Shown here in pieces: positions 1 to 8,254 of a DNA stretch of 59,579 bases (position 1 is the first letter of the stretch; each line of letters opens with the position of its first letter). Source of the DNA: an uncultured Collinsella sp. (lineage in GTDB: Bacteria > Actinomycetota > Coriobacteriia > Coriobacteriales > Coriobacteriaceae). The stretch is taken from NCBI GenBank assembly GCA_905210085.1, contig CAJLVJ010000005.1, positions 1-59,579 of the forward strand, written 5' to 3'. Under the pieces are notes generated by a model. The model had not been told where the DNA came from. It saw only the letters and a program-made list of their open reading frames with translations, and ran no database searches. The position numbers and the translations under genes are program-made.

Positions 1-73
1 GGAGCTGGAGAAGGCGGCCAGGAAGATGATCGAATCCAGCCTGGAACTTGCCGACGGCGTGGAGGCAGCCTAG
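1..73 (+). CDS. C-terminal end of an unidentified protein (partial)
   Basis: The frame starting at base 2 is open from the window edge to a TAG at 71-73 and reads ELEKAARKMIESSLELADG then VEAA. The residues are helical and charged, as in many small protein C-termini. The start lies outside the window and 23 residues are too few to assign a family. The next gene is on the opposite strand, so the two converge. Confidence 0.5.
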   Translation, partial: ELEKAARKMIESSLELADGVEAA

Positions 74-148
74 GATATCAACTGATTCCGGATATCGGAC
101 ACGGGGGCCGCAAGGGCCCTTACACCAACTTTCTCGACACTACCCGGT

Positions 149-1315
149 CTAGTGGTAAGCGTAGTCGTCCTTTTGGTAGTTTGTCGTGTGGTCGGAGTGG
201 GCGATTGCCATGAGCTCGTCGGTCAGGCCAAAGTGCAGGTGGCGATGGTCCAAGTCCCCGTACCAGTTGTCGCTGGTGTCGTCCCAGGTCAGGTCCATCT
301 GGCACCATTTGCCGTCGATCTTTACGGCGTTCCAGGTGTGGCCGTTGCCGGTGATGCGGCCGTTGGCGATGCCCGCGGCGTCAAGGAGCTTGGAGTAGAT
401 GCACTGGTAGCTCTCGCAGGTGCCCTGGTGGCGCGTGAGGCCGCTTTCGGCCGAGCACCAGTTGAGGCTGTGGTCGTACTCCAGCTGGTCGAGCGTCCAG
501 TCGTGGAACTACAGCGCCATGTCGTATTTCGAGCCGTCCGTCTCTTGCCTGCACAGGTCCACGGCGTCGTTGACGATCTGCGCGACGCTTGGGCGTGCGG
601 CGTCGTTTACGGTCACCTCCGCCGTGGCGCGCAGGTAGTAGATTCCCTTGTCGTTTTGGGGGTCGTTTCTGTCGTTGTCCATAAAGTAGAAGTAGATGCG
701 GTACGTGCCCGATGCCGTGAAGTCAAAGGTAAAGTCGTGGTCCGCGGTGCCCAGGCTGTAGCAGCTGGCCCATGCCGGGCGCGACGGGTCGCAGACGCTT
801 TCCTGGCTGCCGCCGTCCCAATAGGTGGGCACGTCCATGCGCGCCTTGGCCTGGGACGAGCCGTTGGTTTGGGTTACGTGGAAGGTCGTCGCGGTGCCCG
901 CGGGGGCGTCGTTCCACGAGACGGTGAAGGTGACGCCGTTTTGGCTTGCGGTGGCGGAATGGGCGTAGCCGGTTTGTGACGTGGTGGAGATTGCCTTGGG
1001 CGTGGGGTTGGTCTGGGCTCGGAGGGATGGGGCAGGGGTGCCGGTTGCGGCGGTGGTGCCGTCGGCGCTTTCCGTGTTGACTACGCTGGTGCTGGTGGAT
1101 GTTGCGGTGTTGTCCTCTACGGTATCTGCTGTCGTATTTGTGTTGGTGCCGCTTTCGGCTTTGGCTGTGTCGCTGTTCGTGGCGTCGGATTGCGTCTGCT
1201 GCCCTGCGGTTGCTTGAGGTTGGATGGCTTCTGCGATGGCTGCCATGGGCATCGTCGAGCTGACCATGGACGTGCACGCGATCGCGCAGATCAGGTAGTA
1301 AAGGGGTCGTTTCAT
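149..1315 (-). pseudogene. Secreted transglutaminase-like protein broken by an in-frame TAG
   Basis: From the ATG at 1315 the product starts MKRPLYYLICAIACTSM and has a signal peptide with a likely cleavage site after AAIA. A Ser/Thr/Asn-rich linker of about 80 residues and an Ig-like beta domain follow. An in-frame TAG at 506-508 ends the ORF after YDMAL. The same frame then continues to 149 with the transglutaminase core: a Cys motif GTCESYQCIY, the His motif GHTWNAVKI and the Asp in MDLTWDD. The triad therefore lies after the stop. The residue at the stop is probably Tyr (TAC or TAT to TAG), since it precedes FHDWTLDQLEYD. GAGAGG sits just before the chosen ATG. Family members are secreted cysteine-protease-like or cross-linking enzymes. 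I call it a pseudogene because the stop removes all catalytic residues; a sequencing error or suppression is possible. Confidence 0.75.
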
Positions 1316-1611
1316 AGCGGAGCCTCTCGGTGAGCAGCCAATAGGGTCCGAAGGCAGCTCCAGGCCAGCACTCCGCACATATTATTTTGCGGTTTATTTT
1401 ACGGGAGCCCCAGTCAACATCAGCGAACTATCTGGGGAATGTTGGGGAGGGTAGTGTTTGGCTGCCCGGTGACGTTGTGGCACGTGCTCGATTGTCTATG
1501 CGTACCTAGGAAGCTCCAATACGAGGCTGTCCGCACTTCTTCGATACCCGACGCCGGAACCTTCCAAGAAAAGTCCTCGAGGCTGCTACCTACGTCAAGC
1601 TCTGTGTGGTC
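1266..1611. repeat. Direct repeat copy A: leader and 5' end of the transglutaminase gene
   Basis: This stretch aligns with 9438-9789 in the same orientation. The core (1281-1455 against 9451-9625) is the closest match, for example GAGCCTCTCGGTGAGCAGCC in both; the outer part (to 1611) is more diverged, with indels. Copy A includes the start of the transglutaminase gene on the minus strand and its upstream region. A hairpin that is perfect in copy B (GCCCGGAG, loop CTGC, CTCCGGGC) is degraded here. The two copies bracket the accessory island. Confidence 0.8.
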
Positions 1612-2021
1612 GAATTCTTCAATTATTCGTCTAAGGTTGTTCTTGTCTTTGAGCATTAGTCGCCACTTGGCGGGCTTTGTTCCGAAGATTTGGTGCAGTC
1701 CCAAAGCGTCAAATTAATGACGAGCTTTCGCTTGTCCTAGCCGGAGGCGTTTACTTCCGTTAGAGACATTCGGAGACAGACGTCGCGGAAGCGGTTTGGC
1801 AATACTCTCCTGATTCAGACGACATTCTCTACTGCGAAGGCAAGACGGACTTTTCCTCTGCGTCGGCTAATCCCTTCTACTGTGGTGCCAGGACTATCTT
1901 GTGGAACATGCGTTACATATACTGTGCTAGAAGAAGGAGGGAGTGACGGCGAGATGCAATTCTCCATGAGTGATCGTCATGAATGTGCACGTCGTTGCTT
2001 TGGTTGGCGCATATCGAAGGT
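1612..2021. other. Intergenic or decayed stretch, no gene assigned
   Basis: Low-GC sequence between the repeat and the ASCH/GNAT cassette. A minus-strand frame at 1420-1704 contains protein-like text (LRRIIEEFDHTELDVGSSLE), but it runs into the repeat and has no recognisable domain. A short plus-strand frame near 1770-1940 reads WQYSPDSDDILYCEGKTDF, then stops without an evident start codon. Both look like remnants of coding sequence. I see no intact gene. Confidence 0.4.
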
Positions 2022-2040
2022 TAAACTCGAATCGGGTTTA
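2022..2040. promoter_or_regulatory. Operator-like inverted repeat upstream of the ASCH/GNAT cassette
   Basis: The 19-base site TAAACTCGAATCGGGTTTA is an inverted repeat with one mismatched pair between its arms, centred on one A. It ends 26 bases before the TTG start of the first cassette gene, a common place for a repressor or for the foot of a leader hairpin. No regulator gene is visible beside it. No clear -35/-10 pair was identified. Confidence 0.45.
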
Positions 2041-2066
2041 TCTAGATTAGCGTAGGGGAGATTGGC

Positions 2067-3008
2067 TTGGCACAGCGTAAGTATGATAGCTTCGCCGTTG
2101 GAATTCTAAATGACGGTAATGCGGCGGTGCACATTGATTTGTCAATCAATGTATGGGCCGATGTCAGACATTCCTCTGAAATAGATTTTGGTATTCAAAT
2201 CCCTCACAAGGATGATATCTCGGGGTTTTTCATCTTCTTCCCTTTCGAGATTGAAAAGAACGATGTCGTTGACCTTACTTCCTCGTTTCGTGATAACGGA
2301 TTCGTTCAGGTTTTATTTAATCAGGATTGTGAAACTAAATGCCGTTTTGACCGAACGATTGTTACGGATGACTGTGGTAATTCATTATTGATCCTTCCTA
2401 TTTCGCATAACGACAGTTTGGTTGTCGATAATCTGGAGGGAGGGTCCTTGCTTTTGTTTCGTTACGATCCCTCGGTCCTTCCTCGCGACTGCACATCTTT
2501 GTACTTTAGATTGCGATTGCCATTCGTTTCGCTTGATGGCTTGCTTTCTGGTCCCGCTGATATGAGAGAAGTAATAACAGGGCCTATCGTTCCTTTCCGT
2601 ACCATGAGCTCAATTGCCGTCAATCAGGTTAGAGGTCTTCCGAGTTCAGTTGTTCGTAGGCTTGTTGAATCGAAAACTGAAATCGGCGAAACGCATATTG
2701 CAGTAATTGCTCCGCGGCAATGGGAAATAAATTCCTTTCTTACGCCTTATAGGGTGAGGCCGCTGGAGAATATCGCTTGGGAAAAATATCAGCCTCGGTT
2801 GAAAGGCAGCATTACCATTCCGCACTCAAAAAGCTGCGACATGTTTGTATATCAGTGGCTCATATCTGACAGCAATTCTTCGTTACAGCTAGAGTTTTCG
2901 CGGAAACGCATCACTTTTCTTACTTTGCTTTTTTACCTTGCTATCCTCTTTCTATTAAACCTTCTGAGCGAAGTTCTGATTCGTTTAGTTTTTGCGATCA
3001 CCGAATAG
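2067..3008 (+). CDS. Unknown protein with a C-terminal membrane anchor
   Basis: This 313-residue protein starts at TTG with GGGGAG six bases upstream. The first 280 or so residues are soluble and beta-rich with no motif I recognise (for example VHIDLSINVWADVRHSSEIDF). The last 30 residues form one hydrophobic helix (FLTLLFYLAILFLLNLLSEV) ending in ITE, so the protein is probably tail-anchored with its bulk in the cytoplasm. It opens a tight + strand cassette with three ASCH/GNAT genes, 26 bases before the next. GC is lower than in the core genes, suggesting transfer. A sensor or membrane effector role would fit the context but is only inference. Confidence 0.75.
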   Translation: MAQRKYDSFAVGILNDGNAAVHIDLSINVWADVRHSSEIDFGIQIPHKDDISGFFIFFPFEIEKNDVVDLTSSFRDNGFVQVLFNQDCETKCRFDRTIVTDDCGNSLLILPISHNDSLVVDNLEGGSLLLFRYDPSVLPRDCTSLYFRLRLPFVSLDGLLSGPADMREVITGPIVPFRTMSSIAVNQVRGLPSSVVRRLVESKTEIGETHIAVIAPRQWEINSFLTPYRVRPLENIAWEKYQPRLKGSITIPHSKSCDMFVYQWLISDSNSSLQLEFSRKRITFLTLLFYLAILFLLNLLSEVLIRLVFAITE

Positions 3009-3034
3009 GTCGTCCTATATATGATTGGATTGTC

Positions 3035-3376
3035 ATGACGAAGAGCACGGTAGCCACGCTGAAAATTCGACCATCTATTTTCAATTTGATTCGCAATGGC
3101 ATAAAAGAATATGAAATCAGAGACTCTTCGTTAGAGGGAGTCGATGTTATATGTTATTTGGATAGCGAGACAGGCACATTCCTCGGGTCTTTTGCTGTTG
3201 GTGACGTTGAGTGCGTTGACCGAGGCGCCGATCAACGGACTATTGAACGTTCCGGGGTTAATGTAGAAACCTTCTATGACTTGTTTCCTCCCGTTTCGGT
3301 TGGGGGGCCTGAAGTTTTGTGGGTTGCCAAACTTCAAAGACCCGTTGATATCAATGATGCACTAGGAATTGGTTGA
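3035..3376 (+). CDS. Small ASCH (PUA-like) domain protein
   Basis: The 113-residue product opens with ATLKIRPSIFNLIRNGIKEY then EIRD, the typical first strand-helix of an ASCH domain with the motif G-x-K-x-Y-E-x-R (G22, K24, Y26, E27, R29). ASCH domains resemble PUA and EVE folds and bind RNA or modified nucleotides. One relative, YqfB, hydrolyses N4-acetylcytidine; its Lys and Arg in this loop are kept here, while the Thr position is Glu. The domain fills nearly the whole protein. It sits between the membrane protein and the GNAT-ASCH gene, whose start follows its stop within a few bases. The family call is good; ligand and function are unknown. Confidence 0.75.
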   Translation: MTKSTVATLKIRPSIFNLIRNGIKEYEIRDSSLEGVDVICYLDSETGTFLGSFAVGDVECVDRGADQRTIERSGVNVETFYDLFPPVSVGGPEVLWVAKLQRPVDINDALGIG

Positions 3377-3380
3377 GACT

Positions 3381-4439
3381 ATGGTTCAAGACGATTACAT
3401 CCAACCGCTACCGTTTTCGGAAGTAAACCTTGACGACTCCTTTTTCGATAGCCTCAGATGCTCTTATGCTGGTTTTGATGAATGGTTTAACAGGAAAGCG
3501 CTAGGTGGAGAGTACGCTTATTTCGCATTCGATTCGTGCAGCAATCTGATTGCGATGCTTTATCTTAAAGAAGAAAGTGGTCTTGAAGAGGGCGTAACTC
3601 CTCGGATGGATTTTCCTCGCCTGAAAATCGGAACTTTCAAGGTGGATTTCGATCACCATACGGGGATCGGAAAGCGCCTGCTTGCAATTGCTTTGCGCGA
3701 ATTTGCCAGATCCGGACAGGATTTCGTTTATGTCACAATGCATGAAAACGAAAACACCTCTTCGCTGGCAAAGTTGCTATACAAATATGGTTTTTGTTTT
3801 TGGGGATCAAAATATCAGGAGACGGTTTTGTACAAGACTCGTCCCTGTTCCGATGATGACACTTTCAGTCGTTATCCCTTTGTAAGCCGATCTTTGGGCA
3901 ATTGCTGGATATTGTCCATACGCCCTGAATATCATAAGCGGTTGTTCGGCGATGTATATTTAACGAGTGAGTCGGGCCAGCCCATCTTGGATGAAAGAAG
4001 TCTGAACTCAATTGAGAAAATTTACCTTTCCGGTTCGCAGAACGCTGCAAATATGGCGATGGGCGACAAGGTTGTTATTTACCGGACTAACGACTATATG
4101 GGACCTGCTCATCACCGTTCGGTTGTTACTTCAGTGTGTACCGTTGTTAAGGTAGTCAATATTAACCATTTCAGGGATGAGGCAGATTTCCTGAATAAGG
4201 TTCGCGGTAAAACGGTTTTCACGTTAGAAGAATTGAAACGCTTTTGGCGAATAAAAAGGTATCCGTGGTTGATATTCCTTCTGTTCAACTTCCCGCTGGA
4301 GCGCTATCCTAACCGCAAACAATTGTTAGATTACGGGTTTATTGATGACGGGCGTCTTGTTTGCGAATGCATATCTCAAGATGCGATGGACGGAATAATG
4401 GCGCTGGGGAATGCCGATGAAAGCTTTATTGTCGATTAA
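3381..4439 (+). CDS. GNAT acetyltransferase fused to a C-terminal ASCH/PUA-like domain
   Basis: The product is 352 residues from the ATG at 3381; an in-frame TTG at 3369 would add four. Residues 1-155 are a GNAT fold: FKVDFDHHTGIGKRLLAIAL is the acetyl-CoA-binding strand-helix, and YVTMHENENTSSLAKLLYKY then GF matches the C-terminal GNAT helix. The second half contains MGDKVVIYRTNDYMGPAHHR, then VVTSVCTVVKVV, FTLEELKRFW and NRKQLLDYGFI, a pattern of ASCH domains fused to GNAT enzymes. The acceptor could be a nucleic acid, a nucleoside or a protein. Its end overlaps the next ASCH gene, implying one transcript. GC is lower than in the core genes. Confidence 0.75.
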   Translation: MVQDDYIQPLPFSEVNLDDSFFDSLRCSYAGFDEWFNRKALGGEYAYFAFDSCSNLIAMLYLKEESGLEEGVTPRMDFPRLKIGTFKVDFDHHTGIGKRLLAIALREFARSGQDFVYVTMHENENTSSLAKLLYKYGFCFWGSKYQETVLYKTRPCSDDDTFSRYPFVSRSLGNCWILSIRPEYHKRLFGDVYLTSESGQPILDERSLNSIEKIYLSGSQNAANMAMGDKVVIYRTNDYMGPAHHRSVVTSVCTVVKVVNINHFRDEADFLNKVRGKTVFTLEELKRFWRIKRYPWLIFLLFNFPLERYPNRKQLLDYGFIDDGRLVCECISQDAMDGIMALGNADESFIVD

Positions 4440-4794
4440 ATCCGAGTTTGTTAAACGGATTTTATCTGGTGAAAAAAAATATGAATACAGGCGTCGTGTA
4501 TTTGCCCGCGATGATGTTGAAGCAATCGTAATTTATGAGACGCTTCCGGTTGGTCGTGTTGTTGCGGAAGTCGAAATCGAAAATGTTCTTAAGGACACAC
4601 CTTCCGCGCTGTGGGAGGAAACTCATAAAGATTCAGGAATTACTGAGCAGTTTTTCTTTTCTTACTTTTCTGGACTTGAGCAAGCGTGCGCTATTGAACT
4701 TGGTAATGTCAGACTTTTCGATAAACCGCTTTTATTGTCTGAATACAATCCCGATCTGACCCATGCTCCTCAGTCATTTGTTTACGTTGAGTAA
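4417..4794 (+). CDS. ASCH domain protein (predicted RNA/nucleotide-binding)
   Basis: I chose ATG 4417 (MKALLSIKSEFVKRILSGEK), because GGGGA lies six bases upstream and the family normally begins here; ATG 4411 adds two residues. The 125-residue protein has the ASCH signature G-E-K-K-Y-E-Y-R-R at 18-26. This matches the loop carrying the catalytic Lys in YqfB-type N4-acetylcytidine amidohydrolases, but with Glu in place of Thr. It overlaps the GNAT-ASCH gene by 23 bases and is the last cassette gene; a strong hairpin follows at 4842. Two ASCH proteins beside an acetyltransferase suggest a shared modified ligand, which is inference. Confidence 0.8.
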   Translation: MKALLSIKSEFVKRILSGEKKYEYRRRVFARDDVEAIVIYETLPVGRVVAEVEIENVLKDTPSALWEETHKDSGITEQFFFSYFSGLEQACAIELGNVRLFDKPLLLSEYNPDLTHAPQSFVYVE

Positions 4795-4841
4795 GAAAGT
4801 CCGTTTCTAATTGCAATGTGGAACCGCTGTTATTCCACTAC

Positions 4842-4871
4842 GGCACCGGAGCCGATGTGGACTCCGGTGCC
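4842..4871 (+). terminator. Hairpin after the ASCH/GNAT cassette
   Basis: GGCACCGGAG pairs perfectly with CTCCGGTGCC around a ten-base loop, 47 bases after the last stop of the cassette. There is only a weak T-rich tail (GATTTGTTG), so termination efficiency is uncertain. The remaining sequence to 5061 holds nothing I recognise. Confidence 0.55.
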
Positions 4872-5061
4872 GATTTGTTGCTGGCGGTCTGCCTATGCAG
4901 TTGAGGGGCACAAGATACTTCAGCAAGATTAGTGTCATGGGCTCACAGTCGCGGGGAATAGCGTGTCTTTTACTGGGTTGTTGGGTTGAATATCATATAA
5001 CAGCACTTTCAATATTGCGCTGGGCACCTGGGCCGAAACCGATCGCGGTGCATTTTTGTAG

Positions 5062-5619
5062 CTAGAGGCCAGCTCCGTAGTGCTATCGCTCGCTAAATAC
5101 TTCACAGCTAAGCCTTTCTGCGGTCAGTATACAGAAAGCAAGCGGGAACACCTTAAAAATGACTGCGTCGCGATCGGACCTTCGGAGCGCTTCGACTATA
5201 TCGTTAGTATCTTTTCCGAGGGCTCCCTGCGACGTTTCTCCGATTACCTTGATGTGGGCATCTCCATGATGACCGTTCACTCCGCTAAGGGGCTCGAGTG
5301 GGACACCGTTTTCATTCCGGGCGTTACTCGTTTCGATTGGCCTGGAGGGATTTGCTCTCGGTGCGAAAGAGCTGGTATATGCTCGCGTTCTGCGTATGGA
5401 TGCCGGATCGTTGATGCGATGAATATGCCAGACGGGCTTATTGAGGAAATGGGCCTGCTGTACGTCGGCGTCACTCGCGCCCGCAAAGCGGTATATGTCT
5501 CCGCTTCTATGCAGCGCAGGACAAATAACGGGAACTATCAGGTTGCTTGCCCCTCTTGCCTAACGTCTCTTCCGGGTATTGAACCTGTGAGCTGGTCGGT
5601 CATGGACGGAGAGGGGTGA
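5062..5619 (+). pseudogene. C-terminal remnant of a UvrD/Rep-type (SF1) helicase
   Basis: The frame is open only from the TAG at 5059. It holds the last helicase motifs: MMTVHSAKGLEWDTVFIPGV (motif V region) and LLYVGVTRARKAVYVSAS (motif VI, arginine finger). A Cys-rich insert, ICSRCERAGICSRS, lies between them. The Walker A and B motifs and the whole first RecA-like domain are missing and there is no start codon with a ribosome site, so this is about one quarter of a 600-700 residue enzyme. It lies convergent to the PARIS-type gene, separated by a hairpin. It may come from an older defence or repair module. Confidence 0.75.
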
Positions 5620-5652
5620 TTGCCGGCGGGATGGGGCGTGTCTGCTACTGAC

Positions 5653-5686
5653 GCGAGGTCCGGTCAGTGGCCTGGCCGGACCTCGC
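5653..5686. terminator. Bidirectional hairpin between the helicase remnant and the PARIS-type gene
   Basis: GCGAGGTCCGG pairs perfectly with CCGGACCTCGC (11 base pairs, 12-base loop) in the short gap between two convergent genes. No long T-run is present on either side, so it is a probable rather than a certain terminator. Confidence 0.5.
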
Positions 5687-5704
5687 TGGGTGTGAAGAGG
5701 CCGT

Positions 5705-7300
5705 TCAGTGCGAAATATAGTGCCTTAGGGCTTCGGAAAGTTCGTCTCTCAGGTCGCCTTCCAACAAGGAAATTGCACGATCGACATAGATTTTGTTATC
5801 AATTCCGAAGTAATGCCCAACGCTTGTTGCAAGAGTCTTATCGTTAAATAGCCCGAGAATCTCATTGAAATCATGGTCTTCAATGGCCTGTTGATATCTG
5901 TCGTTAACGTTCTTTTCTATGCTCGCAATGTTAATTAAGGATACTATGCCATCGGCAGTCAACTGCTCATTATCCGAAATAGTTATTCCGGAAAGCACTT
6001 CCTTTACGCCTGCTACAAGCGCTTCCGATGTCTGCTTCTTTGCTTGTTTGCTGAACCTTTCACTTACATATGTCTTAATGCTGGAAAAGGTCTTATCTGC
6101 ATCAGCACCGAAACGCTGAGATAGAATCTGCACCGCTTCTTTGGTGGGAAAGAGATTTTCAATTTCTGCGACCTTGAGGTGGAAGATCCCCTTTTCCTTA
6201 AGTGCGTTGAGCTGTTCCTCGGTTTTAAAGTCTCTGTCTATGATGCCCTGGGCCTTTATGGCATGAAGGCTTGAGGTACGATTATATGCCTTCACATTAT
6301 TGATGACCTGCTCGCATCCGCCGGAAGGGACTACATAACAATCGGGAAAGAGTGCGGAATAGATCCGCTTGTCGTAACTTCCTTCGGTTCCTTCAACGAA
6401 TAGGACCTCTTTCCGGTTGCCAAGGAGCTCTATTAAGAGCTCCTTTGGAAGGTCGCTATCGGGAAGCATTTCTAATTCCCATTTGGTGCCATCGAAATTC
6501 TTAACCCAGATGATATCCGAGCTTCGGTGTGTTGAGGCGAAATTAACATCGTGGGTTATGTAGATAAAGAGGCAGTCTGGGCGCGACTGCTCTAGGGAAG
6601 TCCAGAGTCGCGCCATAAGCGATGGATGCAAATGAACTTCAGGCTCATCCATGATGATTATTTTGTCGTTTGGGACACAAAGAACTTGTGCGGCAAGATA
6701 TAGCACTGAACGCTCGCCGTCACTCATTTGCGTTGCGCTGTAGCGATCCGTTTTACTTTTGGAGTACGCGTAGAAGGCCGCGTCTTCCTGCTCGATCTTT
6801 CTTTGAGGAAAGACTTCATCCCAAATTACTTTAAGCTTATCTAGTGCTGTTTTCGGTAGAGGGGGCCTTTCTACAGAAATAGACTCCGCATGTTTGCATT
6901 CATCAATAAACCGCTGGTTTTCAAGATTTACTTGTGCGATGAGTGCTGCTAAAACATCGTCAAAATCGTCAAGGAGCTTTGTCGTATAGCTTCCACCCCA
7001 TCCCCATCGAACTTGTTTTTTCTCCTTATATTGGGAGCCGCCGTAAAAAACGTTATCTTCTGCTTCTGCAAAGCTTTTTAAAGGGACTCTCTCAGAAAAA
7101 TTGATATCGCGCTGTGCTGAGATTCTATGGACCTTTTCGAAATCTTGTTGCTCTATCCAAGCACCGAGCTTTGATTTACCGGATCCATTTGGTCCGATAA
7201 TAACGACGGAGTTGACCTGTGCTTCTTTACAGATCTTTATGTTGCTGGCATTGGGTAGCCAGTATTCATGTTTCGATTCGTCTTCTGACAATTGTCTCAC
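5705..7300 (-). CDS. Merged PARIS-type anti-phage protein: AAA ATPase plus DUF4435 (AriA-AriB fusion)
   Basis: The 531-residue protein has an ABC/SMC-like ATPase half and a DUF4435 (TOPRIM-like) half. Walker A is IIGPNGSGKSKLG (about 34-46), the signature is QMSDGERSVLYLAAQ, and Walker B is KIIIMDEPEVHLHPSLM with an H-loop in IYITHDVN. The second half has VLFVEGTEGSYDKRIYSALF and GIIDRDFKTEEQ, the acidic motifs expected of the AriB nuclease. In PARIS systems AriA senses phage anti-restriction proteins and releases AriB, which cleaves host tRNA; merged forms are known. The start is GTG 7300, with no clear ribosome site; ATG 7250 is an alternative. No partner gene is needed for a merged form. 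Function is inferred from domains. Confidence 0.8.
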   Translation of the reverse strand: MRQLSEDESKHEYWLPNASNIKICKEAQVNSVVIIGPNGSGKSKLGAWIEQQDFEKVHRISAQRDINFSERVPLKSFAEAEDNVFYGGSQYKEKKQVRWGWGGSYTTKLLDDFDDVLAALIAQVNLENQRFIDECKHAESISVERPPLPKTALDKLKVIWDEVFPQRKIEQEDAAFYAYSKSKTDRYSATQMSDGERSVLYLAAQVLCVPNDKIIIMDEPEVHLHPSLMARLWTSLEQSRPDCLFIYITHDVNFASTHRSSDIIWVKNFDGTKWELEMLPDSDLPKELLIELLGNRKEVLFVEGTEGSYDKRIYSALFPDCYVVPSGGCEQVINNVKAYNRTSSLHAIKAQGIIDRDFKTEEQLNALKEKGIFHLKVAEIENLFPTKEAVQILSQRFGADADKTFSSIKTYVSERFSKQAKKQTSEALVAGVKEVLSGITISDNEQLTADGIVSLINIASIEKNVNDRYQQAIEDHDFNEILGLFNDKTLATSVGHYFGIDNKIYVDRAISLLEGDLRDELSEALRHYISH

Positions 7301-7554
7301 CTAGTTTATAACGATTATTTATTGATTTAATAATAGTATTGATAACTCCCAGTGGCTTGCTTGGATCCGGCTTTGCATTGCCATACTCTTCGATTTTGCG
7401 GCCACAGTTGTTCTCATCAGGCTTAAGGCGCCATAGAAGACGGAACCTTGCAGAGAAATATTATTACCAGAAGTGTTCTTCCGATTTAGTGGGCGCTCGA
7501 GGCGGATGTACCTCACGATGCCGATTCAGCCATCGGCGTACCTGATCTCCTCGA

Positions 7555-7746
7555 TCATTCGCCGGTAATCACGACAGTGCTGACAACGATGTCGTTCTCT
7601 CGTACCGTGAACATGCAGTAGGTCGGTAAGAGCCAGTTGGCGTAGATGCCCTTCCCGTACGCTAAAGACGCTTCCGTTGAATCTCCCTGCTCGTCGGGTG
7701 GGTCATTGTTGTACCCAGCCGCGTTCATATGGAGGCATCCGTCCAT
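7555..7746 (-). pseudogene. Hypothetical protein, probably a remnant
   Basis: From ATG 7746 the frame reads MDGCLHMNAAGYNNDPPDEQ to VVITGE. The same frame runs on upstream of this ATG as ERILRFAPQDAYINDL, until a TGA near 7840. A different frame just above (ATG at 7930) reads MRYVTDALVPSFKSVS then GADKNEAH, ending in ALIYLAFWTHC. The most economical reading is one older gene of about 130 residues (7555-7930) split by a frameshift. I do not recognise the family. Base composition is intermediate. The region from 7301 to 7554 holds no convincing gene. Confidence 0.4.
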
Positions 7747-7974
7747 CAGGTCGTTGATGTACGCGTCTTGGGGCGCGAACCTCAGTATCCTCTCTGCTCT
7801 TTCGCCTTGGCGTGCAGTGCGTCCAGAAAGCCAGGTAGATCAACGCTCCTGCTGCGTGCGCTTCGTTTTTGTCCGCACCAGTGCTTACACTTTTGAAAGA
7901 CGGCACGAGGGCATCTGTCACATATCTCATGCTGTAGACAGATTGGCGAGTTCTGAGTTGAAGGTGAGGTGATT

Positions 7975-8202
7975 ATGAAAGGCAGAAATCAGCACATTAC
8001 GATGCGTTCGGATGGCAATTGGCAGGTTAAGGGCGAGGGGACAAGTCGCGCTTCCTTCGTTACGACGACCCAGAGCGAGGCGATAAAGCTCAGTCGACGC
8101 ATTTGCTCCAATCAAGAGTCGGAGTTGATCGTCCATCGTCGCGACGGCAGAATCCGCGCAAAGGATTCCCATGGACACGACCCCTTCCCGCTGAGGGGAT
8201 AA
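7975..8202 (+). CDS. DUF2188 domain protein
   Basis: The 75-residue product starts MKGRNQHITMRSDGNWQVKG, and AGGTGAGG precedes the ATG by five bases (GTG 7969 would add two residues). The pattern NQH, a W-x-V-K-G-E-G strand, a helix with SEAIKLSRRICSNQ, then SELIVHRRDGRIRAKDSHG and DPFP at the end is that of DUF2188. Such proteins are small, of unknown biochemistry and common on mobile or accessory DNA. It is intact, and a 10-bp perfect hairpin 14 bases later probably ends its transcript. Confidence 0.8.
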   Translation: MKGRNQHITMRSDGNWQVKGEGTSRASFVTTTQSEAIKLSRRICSNQESELIVHRRDGRIRAKDSHGHDPFPLRG

Positions 8203-8215
8203 GGATTCGGCTCCA

Positions 8216-8254
8216 TAGCGACAACAGCCCGTAATAGCGTGCCCGTTGTCGCTA
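8216..8254 (+). terminator. Hairpin after the DUF2188 gene
   Basis: TAGCGACAAC pairs perfectly with GTTGTCGCTA around a 19-base loop. It follows the DUF2188 stop by 13 bases. There is no T-run, so this may be a Rho-independent terminator remnant or an mRNA-stabilising stem. Confidence 0.5.

Noticed and set aside
149..1315. Pyrrolysine or other programmed amber readthrough in the transglutaminase gene
   Set aside because: No supporting element is visible and nearby genes use TAG as a normal stop; decay or error is simpler.
4811..5065. An 84-residue frame after the ASCH cassette
   Set aside because: It overlaps the terminator hairpin, has no ribosome site and no protein-like pattern.
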